The notes beneath the pieces are model-generated. The model was not told the DNA's origin and searched no databases. It was given only the letters and a program-made list of their open reading frames with translations. The translations under genes were made by a program, and so were the position numbers. Of a stretch of 64,000 nucleotides of DNA, positions 58,038-64,000 are shown piece after piece. Numbering within the stretch: the first letter of the stretch is position 1; each line of letters starts with the position of its first letter. This stretch comes from UBA6168 sp041741095 (lineage in GTDB: Bacteria; Bacteroidota; Bacteroidia; Chitinophagales; Saprospiraceae): the NCBI GenBank assembly GCA_041741095.1, contig JBGSKQ010000031.1, forward strand, positions 1 to 64,000, written 5' to 3'.

Positions 58038-59504
58038 ATGATCAATTACAAACAAATAGCACGGGTTATCAGTGTCCTGTTGTTCGTCATGGGCGGAAGT
58101 ATGCTCACGGGGGTGATTTTTTCGGCCATTTACCAATCGGGCGATGGGCTGCATCTGATTTATTCTGCTGCAATATGTTTGGTAGTCGGCGGCCTGCTTT
58201 GGTTTTTGAGCAGCAACAAAAGCAAATCGGTGAACAAACGGGAAGGCTACCTCATTGTGGCCCTGGGTTGGCTTTCGATGGTTTCATTTGGCATGTTGCC
58301 CTACCTGATCAGCGGCGAAATCCCCTCCGTGACCGACGCATTTTTTGAAACCATGTCCGGCATGACCACCACGGGGGCCAGCATTCTCAACGACATAGAG
58401 GCCGTGCCAAAAGGCATCCTCTACTGGCGCAGCCTCACCCAATGGATCGGCGGCATGGGCATCATCGTACTGACGGTGGCCATTTTTCCAATGTTGGGCA
58501 TCGGCGGCATCGAGTTGTTTTCGGCGGAGGCTCCCGGTCCCACTTCTGATAAAATACACCCCCGCATACAGGAAACAGCCAAGCGCCTTTGGGGCATCTA
58601 TGTGGGCCTGACGGCCATTTTGGTGCTGTTGTTAAAACTGGGCGGCATGAGCTTTTTCGATGCCGTCAACCACTCATTTACTACCATGGCCACTGGCGGC
58701 TTTTCCACTAAAAATGCCAGCATGATGGCTTACGATACGCCGTTTATCCAATACACCATCATCGTTTTTATGTTCCTGGCCGGCACAAACTATACGGTTA
58801 CTTACCTTGCGCTGAAAGGCCGTTTTAACCGGGTTTGGGCTAATGACGAATTCAAGGCTTACCTTTTTTTCGTGTTGGTTTTGGGCCTCATCATGTCGCT
58901 GCGGGTCTATTATGCCGTCCACCAAAACGGGGGTACCATCACCTTTGAAAAGGCCACACGGGATGCAGTTTTTCAATTGGTTTCACTCGTCACAACGACG
59001 GGCTTCGTCTCTGCCGACTACACTTCCTGGACCTACGGTCTCACCATGATTTGTTTCATCCTCCTGTTTTTGGGGGCCAGTGCAGGCTCTACGGCAGGCG
59101 GCATCAAATTCATCCGGCACTTGGTTTTTTTCAAAAATTCCTACCTCGAATTCAAGCGCCTCATCCACCCCAGGGCAGTGGTGCCGCTGAAACTCAACGG
59201 CCAAGTAGTAGCGCCACGCATCATGACCCACGTCATCATTTTTCTTTTGCTGTACATGATGATTTTTATTCTTGGCTCTGTGATCATGAGCATTTTGGGT
59301 TACGATTTCCTCACCTCCGTAGGGGCAGTGGCCACTTCGCTTGGCAATGTAGGCCCCGGCATTGGCAAGGTCGGGCCTGTGGACAATTTTGCCCATCTAT
59401 CCGTTGCCGCAAAATGGCTCTTATCGTTCCTAATGCTCTTGGGCAGGCTGGAACTGTTCACCATCCTGATTCTGCTGACGCCTTATTTCTGGAAATCGAA
59501 CTGA
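58038..59504 (+). CDS. trkH: Trk potassium-uptake channel subunit TrkH
   Basis: A 488-residue membrane protein with four pore repeats. The four filter loops are clear: SGMTTTGAS, TTMATGGFS, VTTTGFVSA and SLGNVGPGIG, each carrying the conserved glycine. Total length equals that of E. coli TrkH. It imports K+ together with TrkA, the regulatory ring encoded just upstream, and with corA and mscS forms an ion and turgor homeostasis cluster. The ATG at 58038 gives the normal N-terminus with the first TM helix. Confidence 0.96.
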   Translation: MINYKQIARVISVLLFVMGGSMLTGVIFSAIYQSGDGLHLIYSAAICLVVGGLLWFLSSNKSKSVNKREGYLIVALGWLSMVSFGMLPYLISGEIPSVTDAFFETMSGMTTTGASILNDIEAVPKGILYWRSLTQWIGGMGIIVLTVAIFPMLGIGGIELFSAEAPGPTSDKIHPRIQETAKRLWGIYVGLTAILVLLLKLGGMSFFDAVNHSFTTMATGGFSTKNASMMAYDTPFIQYTIIVFMFLAGTNYTVTYLALKGRFNRVWANDEFKAYLFFVLVLGLIMSLRVYYAVHQNGGTITFEKATRDAVFQLVSLVTTTGFVSADYTSWTYGLTMICFILLFLGASAGSTAGGIKFIRHLVFFKNSYLEFKRLIHPRAVVPLKLNGQVVAPRIMTHVIIFLLLYMMIFILGSVIMSILGYDFLTSVGAVATSLGNVGPGIGKVGPVDNFAHLSVAAKWLLSFLMLLGRLELFTILILLTPYFWKSN

Positions 59505-59610
59505 TTACACTGTCAATTAATGTGAGGTTTGGATTAAAGCCTTTCTAATCAATTGGTAATCAGTTATTTTCAAAAAAAACTGCACGATTGGCTGTAGCAG
59601 TATCCTTTCG

Positions 59611-59669
59611 GGCGGGCGGGTTATCAACCCCGCCTGTTCCGGAACTGGGGGTTTTGATAACCCGCCCGC
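59611..59669. repeat. Inverted repeat downstream of trkH
   Basis: Arms GGCGGGCGGGTTATCAACCCC (59611-59631) and GGGGTTTTGATAACCCGCCCG (59647-59669, two-base bulge) can pair around a 15-nt loop. It follows trkH by about 107 bp and may help end its transcript. Confidence 0.7.
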
Positions 59670-59809
59670 AAAGCTATCGGGACGATTCAAGGTAGGGCTT
59701 GAACAAATAGGACTACTTAACCCTAAAGCACGATGAAAAAATAACTTCCTATAGTTCTGGCATCAACGTCGGGGAGGTTCAAAACCCTATCCATTACACA
59801 CAGAATATC

Positions 59810-60030
59810 TCCTTGAAAATCAGTGCTTTGAAAGCCCCACAGGGGCGGCAATGTTTGTAGAAATGGTAGAATCCGATTCGTTAAGCCCCAGCGGGGCGAG
59901 AATTGCCTGTATTTTAGCCCAATTGCCGCCCCGCTGGGGCTGAACACAAATTGGTGCATTTTGCTACAAACATTGTCGCCGCTCTGCGGCTATATCATTG
60001 ATTTACAAAGGGTTAATCTCCGAACTCACG
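59810..60030. repeat. Dispersed palindromic repeat (copy 2)
   Basis: The same family as at 6076-6255: AAAATCAGTGCTTTGAAAGCC, GGCGGCAATGTTTGTAG, TTAAGCCCCAGCGGGGCGAG and its complement (59884-59904 with 59921-59941), then CTACAAACATTGTCGCCG, ATTGATTTACAAAGGG and CTCCGAACTCACGTTA. Its right edge supplies the stop codon of the DUF4258 remnant at 60026-60223. It fills most of the 59505-60025 gap. Confidence 0.8.
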
Positions 60031-60223
60031 TTAACATCAGTATGCTCGGAAAAGGTTTATCGTTTTCATAAACCTGTATAATTTCACCTTGTTCCAACAC
60101 AATTAGCACATCTTCCCTGGAAATATTCCTTGTCAACATCCTTTCAAGCGTATGCTTCCGCCAAACGATATTGCCATCAGAAAGGGCCTTTCTAAACAAT
60201 TTTATGTCGAATGAAGGATTCAT
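60026..60223 (-). pseudogene. DUF4258 gene truncated by a dispersed repeat
   Basis: The 65-residue frame (start ATG 60223, MNPSFDIKLFRKAL) contains the first part of a DUF4258 domain: WRKHTLERMLTRNISREDVL and GEIIQVYENDKPFPSILML. Full-length members continue with a strand such as RPLHVVVA and a terminal IVTVYEP segment; here the frame stops right after LMLT, exactly where the repeat begins. It therefore lacks about 25-30 residues of the normal domain. Members of this family are often toxin-like or pair with small regulators, but no partner is adjacent. Confidence 0.55.
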
Positions 60224-60345
60224 GGAACAAAGGTGAAGCATTTGAATACAACATTCTATACTCCATCAAAAAAGAGCAAGAGGATAATCGTCAATCGTCG
60301 TTCGGGGTATTGGGTATTATTATCCATCGTCAAAATTTAACCATG

Positions 60346-62442
60346 TTAGTACGCCCCAAAATACCGCCTCAAAAACCATTCACCCGACAACAACCCCAGC
60401 AACAAGAAGAAAATCCATTTCAAATTGATCACCGAGCGGGTGCGGCTGGAGGAATAGATGACGGGCTTGATGTCTTTTTCCAGCAACGATTGGCCTAACT
60501 GTTCCAATTGGTTTTGATAAAACACCTGTCCGCCAAATTCCTGGCTCAGACGGCGCAGCATGGCGTGATCGGCGGTGGTTTCGTAAAGTTCCAATTGGAT
60601 GGGCTGTACGCTGAACTGGCCGTCGTAGGTAAGTGCCTGGCCGTTGAAGTTCACGCTGCCCTTGAAACGGTAACTGCCGACCGGGAAGACCCCGGCATTC
60701 AACGTGTAGCCGTTGACGGTTTTGTTAAAAGTATAGTTGAAGTCCCTGCCGTCGCTGTTTTTGATGGTGAGGCTCACGTCCGGTTCGTTCACCAGTTCGT
60801 AGCTTTCGTTGTACAGTTCGGCGTCGAGGATGACGGGTTCGTTTTCGTTGAAAATGTTTTTGCCCAAAGAAATGCGGAAGCGGCGCTTGTCGGATTTCAG
60901 GGTGGCATATTGGAAATTTTTGCCCACCAATTCGCTGAAAATATCGTGGTTTTGGTGCTGCAAATAATCGAACAGACGCCAGCGCCAAAGGCCCTCGGCG
61001 GCGAGCACGGCCATTTTTACACCATTTTCTTCGCCAAACAAGAGCAGCGGATATTTCGTGTCCACCCGCCCAATGCGTTGATACAGCAGCACTTGCGCAT
61101 CGCCCCGCAACTGAAAATCGCCAAAGGGGGCGGTCAGCGGATTGAAGGTCGGCAGGCTGTTCCGCAGGTTTTCATCAATGGTAAACAGGTTGAAATTTTG
61201 ATTGATGATGCCCTGCACGTCGTTCGTGTTGCGCTGGTCGCCCACGATGTTGAGCAAGGGCTGCACCTGGTTGAACCTCACCAAATTGGTCTGTGTGCCA
61301 ACGATGAACATGCGGGGTATCTTGCGGCTGTTTAGCACATTCAGCACGGCGGAAGCATCGTTTTTGTTGCTCGGCAAGTTGTGCAGCACCACGAAGTCAA
61401 AATCGGCGACGTTCACTTTCAAATCGTTGACGTAAGCGATAGTGATTTGGTAGTTTTTGTTGATTTCGAGGGTTTGTTTTAAGGCAGAAATATCAGGGTG
61501 CGGGGCGTTGGCGACGATGAGTAGCTTTTGGCGGGCATCCAGCACGTCCACAAAAAACTCTTTGGAATTATTGGCCGCAGTTGCTTCGCCTTGCACCTGT
61601 GCCACCGATACCCGGTAGCGCTGGACGCCGCTTTCGTTGGCTTCCAGTACGATTTCTTTGGTGGTAAAAAAGTCGTTGCTGGCGATGGACAAGGGGATTG
61701 TTTGCAAATTGCGGACGTTGCTGCCGTCCACTTTTGAAATGATGATATTGGTGGAAGAACCGCCGCAGTTGCGGGCCGCCACGTCCATTTGTACGCTGAA
61801 TTTGTCGCCGAGGTAGGCTATTTTGTTGTGAAAAACCCTTTTCAGCACGAGGTCTTTTTTCTGGGTGGTGTCGCCCAGCGCAACGGCGAAAACAGGGGCA
61901 TTCAGTTTTGAAGAAACATACAACGGATTGCTGCCCTCGTTGTAAATGCCATCTGTTGCCAGCACCACAGCGCCGAGGTTTTGGTTGCCGTACAAGTCGC
62001 TCACCTCTTGCATCACAGCGGAGAGGTTGGATATTTTGTCGGTCATTTCAAAATTGGCACCTTCCCTCACCTCGCTGCCAAAGGCGTATTCTTTCACCTC
62101 GTATTTTTGGGACAAATCATCTTTCAAAGCCTCCCATTGCTGCTTGTAGCTGTCCAAAGCTGCATCTTTCAACACTGTGCCGACCGACTCCGATTGGTCT
62201 TGGGCCAAAACGACCACTGGTTTTTTCGTGTCGGTAATGAGCGATTTTAACAAAGGCTGGAGCAGCAAAATGGCCAGCAGCGTGACGGCCAGGAAGCGCA
62301 GCACACCGAGTATTTTGTGCAGGTTTGGCCATTGTTCCACAAAAGTTTTGTCCCGAAAATAAAGCGTGAGGGCATAAGCCAGTCCAAGGAGTCCACAGAG
62401 CAGAATGTACCAGGTCGGATATTGAAAACTTAAACTTTCCAT
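60346..62442 (-). CDS. VWA-domain membrane protein (BatA/glutamine-amidotransferase-like fold)
   Basis: A 698-residue protein with two N-terminal TM helices (TWYILLCGLLGLAYALTLYF, LRFLAVTLLAILLLQPLL) and one at the C-terminus (LKWIFFLLLGLLSGEWFLRRY). Between them is a von Willebrand factor A-like domain with an intact metal site: D82-Q-S84-E-S86 (DxSxS), and AVVLATDGIYNEGS carrying the later Asp. After residue about 290 there is an amidotransferase-like flavodoxin-type region (KLLIVANAPHPDISALKQTLE...FDFVVLHNLPS) and a beta-rich C-terminal part. Such proteins occur in Bacteroidota with unknown function; a Bat-like envelope stress role is inferred only. Confidence 0.85.
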   Translation of the reverse strand: MESLSFQYPTWYILLCGLLGLAYALTLYFRDKTFVEQWPNLHKILGVLRFLAVTLLAILLLQPLLKSLITDTKKPVVVLAQDQSESVGTVLKDAALDSYKQQWEALKDDLSQKYEVKEYAFGSEVREGANFEMTDKISNLSAVMQEVSDLYGNQNLGAVVLATDGIYNEGSNPLYVSSKLNAPVFAVALGDTTQKKDLVLKRVFHNKIAYLGDKFSVQMDVAARNCGGSSTNIIISKVDGSNVRNLQTIPLSIASNDFFTTKEIVLEANESGVQRYRVSVAQVQGEATAANNSKEFFVDVLDARQKLLIVANAPHPDISALKQTLEINKNYQITIAYVNDLKVNVADFDFVVLHNLPSNKNDASAVLNVLNSRKIPRMFIVGTQTNLVRFNQVQPLLNIVGDQRNTNDVQGIINQNFNLFTIDENLRNSLPTFNPLTAPFGDFQLRGDAQVLLYQRIGRVDTKYPLLLFGEENGVKMAVLAAEGLWRWRLFDYLQHQNHDIFSELVGKNFQYATLKSDKRRFRISLGKNIFNENEPVILDAELYNESYELVNEPDVSLTIKNSDGRDFNYTFNKTVNGYTLNAGVFPVGSYRFKGSVNFNGQALTYDGQFSVQPIQLELYETTADHAMLRRLSQEFGGQVFYQNQLEQLGQSLLEKDIKPVIYSSSRTRSVINLKWIFFLLLGLLSGEWFLRRYFGAY

Positions 62443-62677
62443 TATTTCAATTCGTCAATTCGTAAGTCTTTCAGGATAAAGACGTGAGGGGTGAGAAGTG
62501 AGCGGTGAGGCCATATCATGCTGAATATCAGCAAACTGGTTCAGTACTCAATTCTTGCAAAGGCTCACGCCCGAAAAAACTATTTCACAAACAACTTTTA
62601 CCAAACGGTTGAAAAAGGGTGCTGTTGCAAAGAGCCTTAAAAAACCGGGCAAAGTTGTGAAATTTAGGCCAGCCTTG

Positions 62678-63643
62678 TTAGCCTTGGTGGCAAGCCCGCC
62701 GCAAGCGGTCATTGATGGCCCTGCCCAGGCCCTCTTCCGGCAGCCATGCTGTCAAAATGACATCCGCCCCGCACTGATCGGCCTGGCGCATGGTTTTGAA
62801 CAGGTTTTTGGCGGCCTCATCCAGAGAAGCATTTAAGGACAATTGAAAACGGGCAAAGGCGGGCTTATCGTGGAGTTTATCGCCAAATTCTATCAGGCAG
62901 GTTTTTTTGTCGGAAAAACGCTTAGCCAATACCTCCACCTCGCCGACGTAGAGCGGCGTGGCCGTCGCATAGTGGCTTTTCAACATGCCGGGCGCCACGG
63001 GGTGGTCTTCGATTTCGGTTTTTACCAACACCTTTTTGCCCAATGCCTGCTCGATGGCCTCCACTGCTACCCCACCCTTTCGCCGGACGATGACTTCGCC
63101 GTTTTCAAAATCAACGATGGTGCTTTCCAGCCCAATCTGGCATTCGCCGCCATCGAGAATGTAAGGGATTTTTCCTTTCAATCCTTCAAAGACATGCTGC
63201 GCCGTAGTCGGGCTGACGTAGCCGAAAGGGTTGGCGCTGGGCGCTGCAAGTGGAAAGTCCAGTTGCGACAACAATTCCCTCGTCATTGGGTGAGCGGGAA
63301 TGCGAATGGCGACTTTGGGGCTGCCCGCCGTCACGAGATCTGGGATAATGGGCTTTTTGACCAATAAAAAAGTAAGGGGGCCAGGCGTGAATTTTTTGGC
63401 TAAAATCTCCGCATCAGCAGGAATTTCTGCCACGTATTTTTTTACCGCCGCCCAATCCGGCAGGTGGATGATGAGCGGGTTGAAATGCGGGCGGTTTTTG
63501 GCCTTGAAAATTTTGAGGACGGCATCGGGGTCGAGGGCATTGGCAGCAAGGCCATAGACGGTTTCGGTGGGGATGGCGACCAACTCCCCGGATTGGAGGA
63601 GTTGTTTTGCTTTAGTGGCAATCTTGCCAAGATTTGTAACCAT
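62678..63643 (-). CDS. sua5: L-threonylcarbamoyladenylate synthase (Sua5/YrdC family)
   Basis: A 321-residue Sua5-type enzyme that makes threonylcarbamoyl-AMP from threonine, bicarbonate and ATP for the t6A modification of tRNA. The YrdC domain (about 5-205) shows IPTETVYGLAANA, KAKNRPHFNPLIIHL, TPGPLTFLLVKK, VAIRIPAHP and APSANPFGYVSPT. The C-terminal Sua5 domain (about 215-320) with the linker HPVAPGMLKSHYAT distinguishes it from the short TsaC form. The length is normal. It ends about 60 bp from signal peptidase I on the same strand. Confidence 0.95.
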   Translation of the reverse strand: MVTNLGKIATKAKQLLQSGELVAIPTETVYGLAANALDPDAVLKIFKAKNRPHFNPLIIHLPDWAAVKKYVAEIPADAEILAKKFTPGPLTFLLVKKPIIPDLVTAGSPKVAIRIPAHPMTRELLSQLDFPLAAPSANPFGYVSPTTAQHVFEGLKGKIPYILDGGECQIGLESTIVDFENGEVIVRRKGGVAVEAIEQALGKKVLVKTEIEDHPVAPGMLKSHYATATPLYVGEVEVLAKRFSDKKTCLIEFGDKLHDKPAFARFQLSLNASLDEAAKNLFKTMRQADQCGADVILTAWLPEEGLGRAINDRLRRACHQG

Positions 63644-63706
63644 TGTAAAATGCTATACCTATATTTTGAAAACATTTTCTCCAAAATATAAAACCCCATA
63701 AATTCA

Positions 63707-64000
63707 CTAGCTTTTTGGAAAAAATACTGTGGAGATAATATCTTTAGTTGGAACAAATCCAATCACCCTACTATCAGCAGCATTGTCTCTATTGTCTCCA
63801 AGCACAAATACATGATCGTTGGGGACAACAACAGGTCCAAAATTGCTACTATTCCAAGACGGATCAACTATTTGTTTCCAAACAGGATTATCTTGGAAAT
63901 TATTACCAGGAAATTCAACCTTTTCGATAGCAATTTTGGATGAAAGATCGTGGAATTGCTTTTCAGTTAGATATAAAAACAGGTAAGGCCCAGCAGGGTT
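63707..64000 (-). CDS. lepB: Signal peptidase I, C-terminal part (runs off window)
   Basis: The minus strand from the window edge to a TAG at 63709-63707 encodes 97 residues ending STVFFPKS. The conserved signal peptidase I box E is complete (VVVPNDHVFVLGDNRDNAAD followed by SRVIGFVPTKDI), and the preceding beta strands fit the C-terminal catalytic region. The catalytic Ser and Lys lie upstream, outside the window. The composition is AT-rich compared with Sua5 next door. It cleaves signal peptides of exported proteins at the outer face of the inner membrane. Confidence 0.85.
   Translation of the reverse strand, partial: NPAGPYLFLYLTEKQFHDLSSKIAIEKVEFPGNNFQDNPVWKQIVDPSWNSSNFGPVVVPNDHVFVLGDNRDNAADSRVIGFVPTKDIISTVFFPKS

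Overview
The window looks like chromosomal DNA of a Bacteroidota bacterium, most likely of the Saprospiria (Saprospiraceae/Haliscomenobacter-like) lineage. The sequence evidence is a type IX secretion (T9SS) type-B 'gliding motility-associated' C-terminal domain on a giant Ig-like adhesin, mosaic secreted proteins with 'GNNLNGNVDL.DPCL' modules, TAnnTTTG-type promoter elements, many TonB receptors and lipoproteins, and many dispersed palindromic repeats between genes. No rRNA, tRNA or CRISPR array was found.

Layout. 1-2.1 kb: an AT-rich accessory patch with the end of an IS3-family element inserted into the 3' end of a small membrane-protein gene, a second unknown secreted protein, and palindromic spacers. 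2.2-5.5 kb: a Cys-rich lipoprotein, an OmpR-type response regulator without a kinase, an SGNH hydrolase and a small lipoprotein, separated by microsatellite-like and inverted repeats. 5.6-9.4 kb: a metal-flavoured TonB receptor module (His/Cys-rich small protein, receptor, DHDH lipoprotein); the receptor carries an in-frame copy of an intergenic repeat. 9.6-10.8 kb: a thioredoxin-reductase-like flavoprotein and an acetyltransferase remnant. 10.8-21.9 kb: a minus-strand surface-protein locus. It holds a 1,835-residue adhesin of 23 Ig-like domains arranged as seven three-domain units, followed by four mosaic secreted proteins that all end in the same ~82-residue Cys-containing module.

22-29.4 kb: a tripartite RND efflux operon (TolC, MFP, permease) with a translationally coupled PII-like gene and a DUF2892 membrane protein. 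29.6-31.7 kb: a CNNM/CBS/CorC_HlyC membrane protein and a pRiA4b ORF-3-like protein. 31.9-37.8 kb: an unknown secreted protein, an outer-membrane barrel, a duplicated vanadium-haloperoxidase/PAP2 lipoprotein and a FecA-like receptor. 38-48.4 kb: a right-handed beta-helix T9SS cargo, truA, two beta-lactamase-fold serine hydrolases flanking an ADP/ATP-carrier-like HEAT fusion, and Uma2 and Rpn nuclease-fold proteins. 48.4-54.1 kb: a secreted dikinase-like protein, a TlpA-type thioredoxin and a formylglycine-enzyme-fold protein. 54.3-59.5 kb: an ion and osmotic homeostasis cluster corA-mscS-trkA-trkH. 60-64 kb: a repeat-truncated DUF4258 gene, a VWA membrane protein, sua5 and the C-terminus of signal peptidase I.

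The most unusual elements are the adhesin locus with its higher-order three-domain repeat and shared terminal module, the PII-like protein fused by overlap to an RND operon, the exported dikinase-like protein, a strong terminator hairpin just before the corA start codon, and several places where dispersed repeats have moved into genes.
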